A DNA stretch of 27,544 nt from JAKOQB01 sp036824465 (GCA_036824465.1 DAITAC010000058.1:1-27544); one strand, 5' to 3'. Shown: positions 1 to 9,600, counted from the stretch's first letter. The notes: generated by a model from the letters alone, not told the origin. Numbers and translations are program-made.

Positions 1-957
1 CCCATGATGGACTGGACAGATCGTCATTGCCGGTATTTCCATCGCACGCTGTCGCGGCGGGCGCGCCTGTACACAGAGATGGTGACTACCGGCGCGCTGC
101 TGCACGGTGACATCGCGCGCCATCTCGACTTCGACCCCGCCGAGCACCCGGTCGCGCTTCAGCTGGGCGGCAGCGAGCCGGATGAACTCGCCCATTGCGC
201 ACGACTGGGCGAGCGCTGGGGCTACGACGAAATCAACCTCAACTGCGGCTGCCCCTCGGAGCGCGTGCAGCGCGGATCGTTCGGCGCCTGTCTGATGGCC
301 GAGCCGGCGCTCGTCGCCGACTGCATCAAGGCGATGCGCGACGCAGTGTCAATTCCAGTCACCGTCAAGCACCGTATCGGCATCGATCGGGGTGAGAACT
401 ACGGCTTCGTGCGGGACTTCGCCGGCGCGCTCTTTGATGCCGGCTGCAACGTCTTCATCGTTCATGCGCGCAATGCATGGCTCAAGGGGTTGAGCCCCAG
501 GGAGAACCGCGAAGTGCCCCCGCTGCGCTACGACATCGTGCATCGGCTCAAGCGCGATCTTCCGCACGCGACGATCGTGATCAATGGCGGATTGCGTTCT
601 CTTGCCGAGGCGCGCGCGCAGTTGGCGTCCGTCGATGGTGTGATGCTCGGCCGCGCGGCGTATCACGAGCCCTACCTGCTCGCGCGGGCCGATTCACTGC
701 TGTTCGCCTCGACGGCACCGGCGCCGTCCCGCGAAGACATCGTGCAGGCCATGTCTGCCTATCTCGCGCGGGCGGTGGCGCAGGGCGCGCACCCGCGTGC
801 GATCGTGTGTCATATGCTGGGTCTTTACCAGGGCCAGCGCGGCGCGCGTAACTGGCGCCGCATGCTGAGCGACCCCGTCTTCCTCGCACGCGAGGGCGGC
901 AACGTGCTGGCGGCTGCGGCATTCGCCTTCAAAGCGCACGAGCCGCTGCCCGTCTGA
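1..957 (+). CDS. dusA: tRNA-dihydrouridine(20/20a) synthase DusA, 5'-truncated by the window edge
   Basis: FMN enzyme that reduces uridine to dihydrouridine in the D-loop of tRNA, using NADPH, in the cytoplasm. The frame is open from base 1 (Pro-Met-Met-Asp-Trp-Thr-Asp), which is the usual APMMDWTDRHCRYF start region of DusA. The true start therefore lies a few codons outside the window and the ATG at 4 is internal. Visible marks, numbered from that ATG, are NLNCGCPSERVQ near 78-89, the catalytic cysteine in GACLM (Cys96), VKHRIGID near 120, the DusA-type VHARNAWLKGLSP stretch, and the FMN-phosphate segments INGGLRS and GVMLGRAAYHEP. About 317 residues are visible, near full family length (about 330). 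It ends at 957, directly abutting the stop of the convergent DUF4124 gene inside TGATCA. DusA rather than DusB/C is supported by the N-terminal and WLKG motifs. Confidence 0.95.
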   Translation, partial: PMMDWTDRHCRYFHRTLSRRARLYTEMVTTGALLHGDIARHLDFDPAEHPVALQLGGSEPDELAHCARLGERWGYDEINLNCGCPSERVQRGSFGACLMAEPALVADCIKAMRDAVSIPVTVKHRIGIDRGENYGFVRDFAGALFDAGCNVFIVHARNAWLKGLSPRENREVPPLRYDIVHRLKRDLPHATIVINGGLRSLAEARAQLASVDGVMLGRAAYHEPYLLARADSLLFASTAPAPSREDIVQAMSAYLARAVAQGAHPRAIVCHMLGLYQGQRGARNWRRMLSDPVFLAREGGNVLAAAAFAFKAHEPLPV

Positions 958-1404
958 TCACTTCGCCGCGCCGCACTCGAGTTCGTAGTTCTCCTGTGCT
1001 TTCTTGAGCCGGCGCTTCGCGTCGGATGCGCGATTCAGTGGCACGGCTGCCACATCGTCCTTCGCTTGCTTCACGCGCATGTCAAGCCGCTTGCACGTGC
1101 GAGCGCGGGCCTCAGCGCGAAAGCGGTCCGTCTTCTGCGACTTGGCAGCGCGGACTTCTTCAGCCTTCCTGTCGCGCTCGATGCGGTCGAGGGCCTTCGC
1201 ATCGGCGCGCGCTCGCTCGGCCGCGGCCCGCTGGTCCTCGGGCGCGGGCCGGCCGGGCGTGCCAAGCGTGCGCACCTGTTCCGTGCCGGGCGGACAGTTG
1301 GCCTGCGCATAGGTGACCTTGCCGTCAGGGCTCTCGCATCGAATCGCCTGCGCATTCGCGGCGCTGCTCAGCAGAATGGTTGTGGCAAGCAGTAAGGATT
1401 TCAT
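958..1404 (-). CDS. Exported DUF4124-domain protein
   Basis: A 148-residue exported protein of unknown function. Residues 1-19 form a Sec signal peptide (Met-Lys-Ser-Leu then a hydrophobic core, cleavage after AANA). It is followed by the DUF4124 signature, AIRCESPDGKVTYAQANCPPG, with two cysteines that may form a disulfide. Residues about 55-140 are very rich in Ala, Arg, Lys and Glu and should form a long charged helix or coiled coil, with two further cysteines (Cys103 region and near the C-terminus). The start ATG at 1404 has a good ribosome site (AAGGGAG) upstream. It lies 26 bases after the FAD oxidase gene on the same strand, so it may be the last gene of that operon. Family members are common in beta- and gammaproteobacteria; no biochemical role is established. 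Confidence 0.85.
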   Translation of the reverse strand: MKSLLLATTILLSSAANAQAIRCESPDGKVTYAQANCPPGTEQVRTLGTPGRPAPEDQRAAAERARADAKALDRIERDRKAEEVRAAKSQKTDRFRAEARARTCKRLDMRVKQAKDDVAAVPLNRASDAKRRLKKAQENYELECGAAK

Positions 1405-1430
1405 GGTCTCCCTTCTTCCGGCACCCTCGT

Positions 1431-2834
1431 TCAGATCACTTTACCCGGATTCATCAGATTCAACGGATCGAGCGCTGCCTTGATGCTTCGCATCAGCTGC
1501 AGTTCGATCGCCGATTTGTAGCGCGTGATGTCGTCACGTTTCAGTTGCCCGAGGCCGTGCTCGGCGCTGATCGATCCACCGCATCCGAAGACCGCATCAT
1601 TGACAATACGGTTGATCTCGGCCTGATGCTCGAATGCGATGGCAATCGGCACGCCATCCTTCGTGCCCATGTTGTAGTGCAAGTTGCCGTCACCGAGATG
1701 GCCGAAGGTCGCCGGCTGGATCCACGGAAAGCGCGCAGCGAGCTTCGCATCCGTCGCTGTGACGAAATCCGGAATCGCTGATACCGGCAGGGAAATGTCG
1801 TGCTTGACGTTGCCGCCCGCGCGCGCGTGCGCTTCCGGGATGCCCTCGCGGATCGACCACATTGCGCGCGCCTCGCTGATCGACTTGGCGACGACGGCAT
1901 CGTTGACTTCGTTGGCTTCGAGCGCCGGGCCGAGAGTTGCCTCCAGGCGCGCGGCGGCGTGCGCGGAACTTTCGTGGTCGGACAGTTCGAGTAGCGCAAA
2001 CCAGGGCGACGCCAGCGGCAGCGGCAACCGCACGTCGGGAAACTCGCGTGCGAATCGGCGCAGGCAAAGATCGGACATCACCTCGAACGCGGTCAACTCC
2101 GGTCCGGCCGCAGCGCGGGCGCGATCGAGCAATGCGAGTGCTGCCTGCAATGATGGCGTGGAGGCGAAGGCGGTGACCTGGGCCGCCGGCAATGGATAGA
2201 GCTTGAGCGTCGCCGCGGTGATGATGCCGAGCGTGCCTTCGGCGCCGATGAACAGGTGCTTCAGGTCGTAGCCGGTGTTGTCCTTGCGCAGCCCGCGCAG
2301 TCCATCCCAGATCGCGCCCGACGGCAACACCACTTCGAGACCGAGTGTCAGGTCGCGCGCGTTGCCATAACGAAGCACCTGCGTACCGCCCGCGTTAGTC
2401 GAGAGGTTGCCGCCGATGGTCGCACTGCCTTCCGCAGCGAGCGACAAGGGAAACAACCGCCGCGCCGCACGCGCCGCCGCCTGGACCTTCTGCAATATGC
2501 AACCGGCTTCAACCGTGATCGCATCATTCGCGGTGTCGATTGCGCACACGCGATTCATCCGTGTCAAGGACACGAGGACCGAGCGGCCGGATGCGTCGGG
2601 CGTCCCGCCGCCGACGAGCCCGGTGTTGCCGCCCTGCGGCACGATCGGCGCGCCTGCTTCAATGCATGCGCGCACGATCCGGGCGACTTCGCTGGTCGAC
2701 CCTGGCCGGACCACTGCAAGCGCGGTGCCGGTGTATCGCTTGCGCCAGTCGGTCAGGTACGGCCTGGTATCGGCTGCATCGACGAGCACGTTGGCGGCGC
2801 CGACAAGCGAAACCAGTCGCTCGACCAGGCTCAT
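1431..2834 (-). CDS. FAD-linked 2-hydroxyacid dehydrogenase (GlcD/D-lactate/D-2-hydroxyglutarate dehydrogenase family)
   Basis: A 467-residue cytoplasmic or membrane-associated flavoenzyme oxidising a D-2-hydroxyacid (glycolate, D-lactate or D-2-hydroxyglutarate are the family substrates; sequence alone does not decide). The N-terminal half is a PCMH-type FAD domain: RPGSTSEVARIV, PQGGNTGLVGGG, GSATIGGNLSTNAGG and GAEGTLGIITAATLKLYP. The C-terminal half is the FAD-oxidase cap with HLGDGNLHYNMG and the SAEHGLGQLKRD motif, ending in LNLMNPGKVI. The start is ATG 2834, which overlaps the stop of the DUF2069 gene by four bases (ATGA). A longer open frame upstream lies inside that gene and is not used. 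It is the third gene of a wrbA-DUF2069-oxidase operon. No FeS or GlcF partner is present, which fits the single-subunit dehydrogenases. Confidence 0.9.
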   Translation of the reverse strand: MSLVERLVSLVGAANVLVDAADTRPYLTDWRKRYTGTALAVVRPGSTSEVARIVRACIEAGAPIVPQGGNTGLVGGGTPDASGRSVLVSLTRMNRVCAIDTANDAITVEAGCILQKVQAAARAARRLFPLSLAAEGSATIGGNLSTNAGGTQVLRYGNARDLTLGLEVVLPSGAIWDGLRGLRKDNTGYDLKHLFIGAEGTLGIITAATLKLYPLPAAQVTAFASTPSLQAALALLDRARAAAGPELTAFEVMSDLCLRRFAREFPDVRLPLPLASPWFALLELSDHESSAHAAARLEATLGPALEANEVNDAVVAKSISEARAMWSIREGIPEAHARAGGNVKHDISLPVSAIPDFVTATDAKLAARFPWIQPATFGHLGDGNLHYNMGTKDGVPIAIAFEHQAEINRIVNDAVFGCGGSISAEHGLGQLKRDDITRYKSAIELQLMRSIKAALDPLNLMNPGKVI

Positions 2835-3223
2835 GCGCCACCTCGCTCGGCCATGCGCGCCTGCTGCGCGCGCTTGAGCGGCCGCAGATATGCGATCGCC
2901 AAGATGAAGAACGCCAGAGAAAGCAGGATTTCGATCCACGCCAGCCGCGCGACCGCCAGCACGTCAAAGGTTCGCACCACGCCTTCGCAGAAGTACAGCG
3001 GCACCAGCAGCAGCGCCCACTGCATTGCGTAGGCGTCTCCGCGCCAGACCCCGCGCGACGGCAGCAGCAACGGAACCGCCTTCAACACCAGCCACGAGCC
3101 GCCGTCGCGAACCGGCGCGAGCTGCCATTCCCAGAGCACGCACAGTGCGATCAGCAGCACCCAGCTTGCCGCCGCAGCCTTCCACGCGATCCGTTGCGTT
3201 CTTGAGAGAAACGCGGCCGTCAT
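2831..3223 (-). CDS. DUF2069 inner-membrane protein
   Basis: A 130-residue integral membrane protein with about four transmembrane segments: roughly residues 12-32, 44-54, 67-85 and 93-113. The conserved DUF2069 core is visible (LKAVPLLLPSRGVWRGD followed by QWALLLVPLYFCEGVVR). The family has no assigned function. Its start overlaps the stop of wrbA by four bases and its own stop overlaps the start of the oxidase gene by four bases, so the three genes are translationally coupled. DUF2069 beside wrbA is a recurring arrangement in betaproteobacteria, which helps place the organism. The basic C-terminal tail (LKRAQQARMAERGG) should be cytoplasmic. Confidence 0.9.
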   Translation of the reverse strand: MTAAFLSRTQRIAWKAAAASWVLLIALCVLWEWQLAPVRDGGSWLVLKAVPLLLPSRGVWRGDAYAMQWALLLVPLYFCEGVVRTFDVLAVARLAWIEILLSLAFFILAIAYLRPLKRAQQARMAERGGA

Positions 3224-3810
3224 GGGCGCAGCTTTGCGGCGACGGTCGCCAGCCGTCGCCCAAGCGCGACCGCGAGCCGCCGCTCTTCATCGGTGATCGT
3301 GGCGGCACCCTGCTGGCGTGCGATATGGCTGGCCCCGTAAGGGCCACCGCCGCTCGTCGTCGTCATCAGTTCCGGCTCGGTGTAGGGCAAACCCACGATC
3401 AGCATGCCGTGATGCAGGAGCGGAATCATCATCGACAGCAGCGTGCTTTCCTGCCCGCCATGCAGTGACGAAGTGGAGGTGAACACGGCAGCCGGTTTGC
3501 CCGCCAGCGTGCCATCGAGCCAATGCCCGCTGGTGCCATCGAGAAAGTACTTCAGCGCTGCCGCCATGTTGCCAAAGCGTGTTGGCGAACCGAGTGCCAG
3601 GCCTGCACATTCCTCCAGGTCGCGCAGTTCGACATACGGCGCGCCAGCGGGTGGCACGGGCGGCGCAGCAGTCTGGGTCACCGGTGCGACCGGCGGCACG
3701 GTGCGCAGTCGTGCATGCGCACCGGCGACTCCATCGATGCCGGCCGCGATGTACTCGGCCAGCTTCCGCGTGGCGCCGTGGCGGCTGTAGTACAAAACCA
3801 GAAGTTCCAA
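3220..3810 (-). CDS. wrbA: NAD(P)H:quinone oxidoreductase, WrbA family
   Basis: A flavodoxin-fold FMN enzyme that reduces quinones by two electrons, protecting against redox cycling; cytoplasmic, typically tetrameric. Visible family marks are the phosphate-binding start VLYYSRHGATRKLAEYIA, the FMN-binding GSPTRFGNMAAALKYFLDG, and the WrbA hallmark TSTSSLHGGQESTLLSM, then GGGPYGASH near the C-terminus. I place the start at TTG 3810, giving 196 residues beginning Met-Glu-Leu-Leu-Val-Leu-Tyr-Tyr-Ser, close to E. coli WrbA (198), with GAGG five bases upstream. ATG 3855 would add 15 Arg-rich residues and is the alternative. A much longer upstream open frame runs antisense to the yihY gene and is rejected. 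It is the first gene of the minus-strand operon, divergent from the YihY/BrkB gene. Confidence 0.9.
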   Translation of the reverse strand: MELLVLYYSRHGATRKLAEYIAAGIDGVAGAHARLRTVPPVAPVTQTAAPPVPPAGAPYVELRDLEECAGLALGSPTRFGNMAAALKYFLDGTSGHWLDGTLAGKPAAVFTSTSSLHGGQESTLLSMMIPLLHHGMLIVGLPYTEPELMTTTSGGGPYGASHIARQQGAATITDEERRLAVALGRRLATVAAKLRP

Positions 3811-3894
3811 TTCGCCCTCGTGATCTCTGCGGCCGCGGCGTCGAGCCGTTACCATGCGCTGGAATTTTGAGACAGGTTCTATCACAGGAACGGG

Positions 3895-5199
3895 ATGACA
3901 TCGACGTCCAGCGCGAGGTTGAGGGCTGCCGCAGGGGAATCGGTCAAGTCGCTGCTGCGCACCGATCAGTGGCCGCAGCGCTTTGGCCCACTGACTGTTC
4001 GGGTGCGCGACGTGCTGCGATTCGCATTGCGCCGCGCGCGCGATGCCCGGCTGGCGCAGGTGGCGGGCGGGCTCACCTTTACGACGGTGCTGTCGATCGT
4101 GCCACTGCTGGCAGTGGCGCTTTCCGTCTTCACGGCATTTCCGCTGTTCTCGGATTTTCGCGTATCGCTCGAGAAGGACCTGTTGCGCGGACTTTTGCCG
4201 GAGCAGTACGCGCCGGTGATCCTGAAGTACCTCAACGATTTCACGTCGAAAGCGGGCCGCTTGACGGCGGTCGGGCTGGTCTTCCTGGTCTTTACCGCGC
4301 TGGCAACGATTTTGACCGTCGACCATGCGTTGAATGACATCTGGCAGGTTCATTCGCGCCGGCCGCTGGTGCAGCGCGTGCTGCTGTACTGGAGCCTGTT
4401 GACGCTTGGACCATTGGTCATCGGCGCCAGCCTCAGTACAGCTTCGTACGTGATGTCAATGTCGGCGGGCTGGACCGCGCAGCTGCCCGGGATGTTGCGC
4501 ACGTTGCTGGCGTTCACGCCGTTCCTGCTCGGTGTCAGCGCCGTCGCCGTGACTTATGTCGTGGTGCCGAACCGCAAGGTGTTCTGGCGCGATGCGTGTA
4601 TTGGTGCGCTGGTCGCCGCGGTGATGGGCGAACTGATGCGCGACGGTTTTGCGTGGTACATCAAGACCGGCACTGTGGCCGGCATCTACGGCGCATTTGC
4701 AGTGCTGCCGCTGTTTCTGATGTGGGTGTACATGTCCTGGCTGGTTGTTCTTTTCGGCGCGGCGATTGCCGCCACGCTGCCGAAGCTGCGTGCGTCGCGG
4801 TTCGCCGACGAAGCGCGGGCCGGCAATGCATTTGTCACCGCCGTCGCGCTGCTGCGCACGCTGCATGCTGCGCGGGCTCGCGGTGACGACGATGGGCGTG
4901 TGCCGCTCGAATCGCTGGCGCAGGCGGTGCGTTCCGCGCCCGAGGATGTGGAACGCACGCTGATGTCGCTGGAGAAACTCGGCTATATCTCGCAGCTCAG
5001 CGGGGTGCATGCAGGCAAGTGGCTGATGAGCTGCGATCCCGCCCGCACCAATCTGGTCGCGGCGTTCAAGCGTTTTGCGGTCGATCCCGCCAACACCTTG
5101 GCGACGCGCGATGCGTCGGGACTTGGACAATGGCTGGACGAAGGACTGCGCGCAGACTGGATCGCGCGACCGCTCGATGAGGTGATGGTGGTCGCCTGA
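3895..5199 (+). CDS. YihY/virulence factor BrkB family inner-membrane protein
   Basis: A 434-residue polytopic membrane protein. The YihY/BrkB core is recognisable: AQVAGGLTFTTVLSIVPLLAVALS near 55-78, an amphipathic loop, then membrane segments near 125-143, 160-180, 200-222, 240-260 and 270-292 (FLMWVYMSWLVVLFGAAIAA). About 140 residues of soluble cytoplasmic tail follow, which resemble a small winged-helix-like domain (PLESLAQAVRSAPEDVERTLMSLEKLGYI). The family was once misnamed ribonuclease BN; its real role is unproved, with transport suggested. The start ATG 3895 has AGGAA six bases upstream. It is transcribed divergently from wrbA, sharing the short region 3811-3894 for promoters. Confidence 0.9.
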   Translation: MTSTSSARLRAAAGESVKSLLRTDQWPQRFGPLTVRVRDVLRFALRRARDARLAQVAGGLTFTTVLSIVPLLAVALSVFTAFPLFSDFRVSLEKDLLRGLLPEQYAPVILKYLNDFTSKAGRLTAVGLVFLVFTALATILTVDHALNDIWQVHSRRPLVQRVLLYWSLLTLGPLVIGASLSTASYVMSMSAGWTAQLPGMLRTLLAFTPFLLGVSAVAVTYVVVPNRKVFWRDACIGALVAAVMGELMRDGFAWYIKTGTVAGIYGAFAVLPLFLMWVYMSWLVVLFGAAIAATLPKLRASRFADEARAGNAFVTAVALLRTLHAARARGDDDGRVPLESLAQAVRSAPEDVERTLMSLEKLGYISQLSGVHAGKWLMSCDPARTNLVAAFKRFAVDPANTLATRDASGLGQWLDEGLRADWIARPLDEVMVVA

Positions 5200-5627
5200 A
5201 ACACCGCGTGGTTGCCCGTGGCGTCATCAGACGACGATCCGCCTGCTGCAATTCTGAAAAGCTTCCTTCGCGCAATCACGCGTGCTTCAACTTGACGGGC
5301 CCATCCATTCCGCGGAAGCTGACTCACGCGCCGGATTTGTTCGTTCGCGTTAAGCCGCAGCTGCTGCGCGCGATCCAGCGTGCGATCCCGCGAGACATCC
5401 TCCCCTTCATGCGAGTGAGCACTGCGCTTCGTTTGAACGGACTCCCTTAAACGAAGGAGAAGTGATCTGTCGCTGGGGTCAACGCGACGCTATAAAGCGC
5501 GCACAGACTCCGATGACTCGTCCGTGGCGGATTCTTCCGTCAGTCGGAGAAATCTAGATGCGGGTTCCTGAACTGCGCGAGCGGCTGTGCCGCCCATGCG
5601 AGGGATTCTTGCGCCGAAGAAATTGGA
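5200..5627. other. Intergenic leader region ahead of the 17-gene operon
   Basis: This is the only long non-coding stretch before the apbE operon and should hold its promoter. I found no convincing sigma-70 pair; a TATAAA lies at 5491-5496 but has no good -35. Two inverted repeats are visible: a perfect 8-base pair at 5427-5434/5449-5456 and a 6-base pair at 5508-5513/5544-5549. Neither is followed by a T-run, so neither is a clear intrinsic terminator for the YihY gene. No family-like protein is encoded in any frame. Confidence 0.6.
5427..5456. repeat. Inverted repeat CTTCGTTT/AAACGAAG
   Basis: Perfect 8-base arms, extendable to 10 with one G-U pair, around a 14-base loop. It sits in the leader about 170 bases before apbE. 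It could be an operator for a dimeric regulator or a weak transcript hairpin. No T-tract follows, so terminator function is unlikely. Confidence 0.4.
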
Positions 5628-6647
5628 ATGGAACGAAGCGAAAGTCTCTTGCAGTCGACGCAGCACGCTTTCGGAACAGCGATTTCGCTTCCCGCGGTGC
5701 TGCGCGCGCGGGCGCCGGCTGGCTGGATCAGCCGCGACGAAGCAATCATGGGTACCGCGATCCGCGTCGAGTTGTGGTGCGACGATCATACGGTCGGCGC
5801 GGCGGCGATCAGCGCGGTGATGGACGAGATGCACCGCGTCGACGCGGCGATGAGCCCTTACAAGCCCGCGTCTGAACTCTCGCGCATCAACCGCGAGGCG
5901 GCTGCGGGGCCTGTGGCGATCAGCCGGGAGATGTTCGACATCCTGTCGCGTTCGATCGAGTTTTCACAACTTTCCGGCGGCGCGTTCGACATCACCTATG
6001 CCGGCGTCGGTCACCTGTACGACTACCGGCGCTGCATCAAGCCGGCCGACGACGAGATTGCGCGCGCACGCAACGCGATCGGATTTCGCAACCTGATTCT
6101 GGATTCGCAATCGCGTGCGGTCCGCTTCGCGCGCGACGGGATGCGGATTGATCTCGGCGGATTTGCCAAGGGTTATGCGGTCGACAATGGTGCTGCGATT
6201 CTCAGGCGCCATGGCGTTACCAGCGCGATCGTCACCGCCGGCGGTGACAGCCGCATCGTCGGCGATCGGCGCGGGCGCCCCTGGACGATCGGCATTCGCG
6301 ATCCGCGGCGGCCCGGCGAAGTTGTGGCCGTGCTGCCGCTCGAAGACACGGCGATCTCCACCTCCGGAGACTACGAACGCTACTTCGAGCGAGACGGTGT
6401 TCGCTGCCACCACGTGATCGATCCCGCGACCGGCAAGTCGCCTGGCAGCGTGCACAGCGTGACGATTGTGGCGGGCGATGGGCTGACCACCGAAGCACTC
6501 TCGAAGACGGTCTTCGTGCTGGGCGTCGAAAGAGGCATGTGCCTCATCGAGTCGCTGCACAACGTCGACGCCGTGGTGGTCGACGCCGAAGGCAACCTGC
6601 ACTTTTCCTCCGGCTTGCTGGCCGGGGGTCACCCAACTCGGCAGTGA
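5628..6647 (+). CDS. apbE: FAD:protein FMN transferase (ApbE family)
   Basis: Transfers FMN from FAD to a Ser/Thr hydroxyl of a target protein through a phosphoester bond, Mg-dependent. 339 residues. Family motifs in order: AIMGTAIRVELW (40-51), VDAAMSPYKPASELSRIN, GGAFDITYAGVGHLYDY, IDLGGFAKGYAVD, AIVTAGGDSRIVGDR, AISTSGDYERYFERDGVRCHHVIDP with ATGKSPG, and GDGLTTEALSKTVFVLG near the metal site. The ATG at 5628 has only a weak ribosome site. The N-terminal 38 residues show no hydrophobic signal peptide or lipobox, unusual because ApbE usually acts outside the cytoplasm. Codons farther upstream also encode nothing hydrophobic, so either a short cytoplasmic form or a later start is used. It is the first gene of the operon; its likely substrate is the DUF4266 lipoprotein encoded at 12386. 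Confidence 0.93.
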   Translation: MERSESLLQSTQHAFGTAISLPAVLRARAPAGWISRDEAIMGTAIRVELWCDDHTVGAAAISAVMDEMHRVDAAMSPYKPASELSRINREAAAGPVAISREMFDILSRSIEFSQLSGGAFDITYAGVGHLYDYRRCIKPADDEIARARNAIGFRNLILDSQSRAVRFARDGMRIDLGGFAKGYAVDNGAAILRRHGVTSAIVTAGGDSRIVGDRRGRPWTIGIRDPRRPGEVVAVLPLEDTAISTSGDYERYFERDGVRCHHVIDPATGKSPGSVHSVTIVAGDGLTTEALSKTVFVLGVERGMCLIESLHNVDAVVVDAEGNLHFSSGLLAGGHPTRQ

Positions 6648-6673
6648 AAAGACCGGGACTTCAGGAGGCAAAG

Positions 6674-9600
6674 ATGCGACTTCTTGAACGACACGGCAAG
6701 TGCGGACTCCTGATTGCGGCGCTGGTGGTGAGCGTCGGACTCGCCGGCTGCAAGGGTTCTGCAAGTGACTCGGCGACGGTCGCCGTCGCGGGTGACGTGC
6801 CGATCGCCTATGTGAAGCGCGCCACCAGCATCGGCATGAATCCCACCAACGGGGCGCCGAGCGCGCCGGGCGGCGATTTGATGATTCGCGAGAAGTCCTC
6901 GCCGAGTGCAACTGAGCACAACATCACCGCGTCGATCACACAGGGCAACGGCGACGCCTCTGACCCGGAAGTTTCATACGACGGCAAGAAGATCGTGTTT
7001 GCGTTGCGCTGCCCGACGTCGAATACGTCGACCGTCGCTGGTCAACCCGCGTGCACCGGCCGCTGGAACATCTGGGAATACGACATGACCACGGGCGGAT
7101 TCACGGGCGGGAAGTTGCGTCGCCTGACGAGTTCGGCACAGGACGACGACGTCGATCCCGCGTATCTGCCCGCCGGCCGCGGTTTCGTGTTTTCTTCCAA
7201 CCGGCAGACCAAATCGAAGACGACGCAGGCACTCGGGCGAACCTATTTCGCGCTCGACGAATACGAGCGCGAACGGGTCTTCAATCTGCACACGATGGAC
7301 ACCAGCGGGGCCCGGATCGAGCAGATTTCTTTCAATCAAAGCCACGATCGCAATCCCGTCGTGCGTCCCAACGGCGACATCATGTTTTCGCGCTGGGACC
7401 ACGTGGCGGGTCGCAACCACTTCAAGATCTTCCGCGTGAAGCCGGACGGCACCGATATGTTCGTGCTGTACGGCGCGCACAGCGAAGGCAACAGCTTCCT
7501 GCATCCGCGCGACATGGATCCGAGCGGTCCGTACAAAGGGTTCGTGTCGTCGGACCTGATGCCGCTGTCGGGCACTCACGAAGGCGGGGCGCTGGTGTTC
7601 ATCGACGCAGCCAACTACTCGGAGCAGAACACGCCGGCAAGCGCGTCGGTGCCGAAGGTCGGAGGGCAGCATCAGGCGACGGCGCAGTCCTTGAAGATGG
7701 AACGCGGCATTTCGACGTACGGACGCATCAGCACGCCGTATCCGCTGTGGGACGGCACCAACCGTGTGCTGCTCTCGTTTGCGCCGTGCGAGGTCACGCG
7801 CAACGGCGTGGTGGTCTCGTGCGCAACCTTGACGCCGGAAGAGATCGCGCGGCTGTCCGACGAGAATCGCGCGCCGGCAGAGGTGCAGGCCGATGCGCTG
7901 CAGGACAACGTGCCGCCCGCGTATGCGGTCTACATGTTCAATCCGGCGCAGCAGACATTCCTGATCGTCGCCGCACCCCCGACCGGCTTCATGTTCACCG
8001 ATCCGATTGCACTGCAGGCGCGGGTTGAGCCGAACGCGACCGATCCGACAACGGTCGATGCGGCGCTTGCACAGCAGGGACTCGCACTGCTCGAGGTGCG
8101 CAGCGTGTACGACACCGACGAACTCGGTCGCATGGGCGACGCGATGCTCAGCGCCGCGGACCATCCGGCCGGATGCGCGACCGCGATCGCCAAGACGAAG
8201 CCGACCGATCCGAACGACACGCGGGCCCAGGTTGCGGATCTGGTGAAGATGAAGGACCCGGCGGATCCCGCCTATGGCTGCGCGCCGGCGCGATTCATCC
8301 GCGCCACGCGCGCGGTCGCGCCGCCGTCGAGCACGATGGGCCTGCGCAGCGCGATCGGCGAGACGGAGTTCGAGCAGCAGCAGATCCTTGGTTACGCCCC
8401 GATCGAACCGGATGGTTCCTTCAAGCTGTTGGTTCCGGCCGATACGCCCATCGCACTGTTTGTCGTCGACGCCAAGGGGCGCGCGTTCCAGAGCCACACG
8501 AACTGGATCCAGGCGCGACCCGGCGAGCGCCGCACCTGCGACGGTTGCCATAGTCCGCGNNNNNNNNNNNNNNNNNNNNNNNNNNNNNNNNNNNNNNNNN
8601 NNNNNNNNNNNNNNNNNNNNNNNNNNNNNNNNNNNNNNNNNNNNNNNNNNNNNNNNNNNGGATCCAGGCGCGACCCGGCGAGCGCCGCACCTGCGACGGT
8701 TGCCATAGTCCGCGTCGCGGTGGTGCGCTGAATTCCGGTGCGGTGGTGAACACGATGTCGGCGGCGCTGCTGCCGGCCATGGCCGGCGCGCACCAGTCGG
8801 GCGAGACGATGGCATCGACGCGCACGCGCCTCGATGCGACGGCCTTGAACCTCACTGCAGATCCCATCTATGCGGATGTCTGGGCCGATGCAAGCAAGCC
8901 CGGAGTGAAGGCGCGCGCGTCGATCGTGCTGCGCTACACGGGCAATGCGAACCCGGCCGATGATCTTGCCACTGCCGTGCCAGGCAACGGGATCATCAAC
9001 TACCCGGAACACATCCAGCCGTTGTGGTCGCGTGATCGCGGCGCCAATACCTGCACGAATTGCCACCTTGATCCGGACCAACTCGACCTGCGCGCGACGA
9101 TTGCCGGTACCGGCCGCCTGGCGTCGTACGAAAGCCTGATGGTCGGCAAGCCGCTGCTCGACGCCAATGGCGTTCCCGTGACGCGCATCGAGGACGGCGT
9201 CCCTGTCATTCAACGCCAACCGGCCCTGGTCGATGTCGGCGCGAGCGAGGGTGAAGCCACGGGTCTCGCCCGCAAGAGCCGGCTGATCGAAATCCTGTTC
9301 GGCGAAAACCTGATGGCGGGCAGTGGCGCGCGCGCGGCGCATCCGAATCCGCCTGCGACCGCGCCCAATCACGCGGCGATGTTGAACATGGCGGAGAAGC
9401 GCCTCGTTTCCGAGTGGATCGATCTCGGCGGGCAGTACTACAACGATCCGTTCAACGGCGCGGCCGGTGTGCGAACGGTGAGTACGCTGAATCAGGCGAC
9501 CTTCGAAGCGCAGGTGCTGCCAGTCTTGCGCACGGCCTGCGCAAGCTGCCATCAGCCGCAGGGCAGCAGCGCGACCGGAACGACGTTCCGCAACAACCGC

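Noticed and set aside
3220..4353. A 377-residue WrbA with a long N-terminal extension
   Set aside because: The extension is antisense to the YihY/BrkB gene and has no family resemblance; the flavodoxin domain starts at 3810.
5462..5557. A 31-codon GTG leader frame after AAGGAG in the apbE leader
   Set aside because: The ribosome site is only two bases from the GTG and the peptide has no recognisable feature.
8560..8742. A frameshift or stop splitting the HzsA-like gene
   Set aside because: It results from the 100-N gap plus a duplicated 55-base contig end; removal restores one frame.
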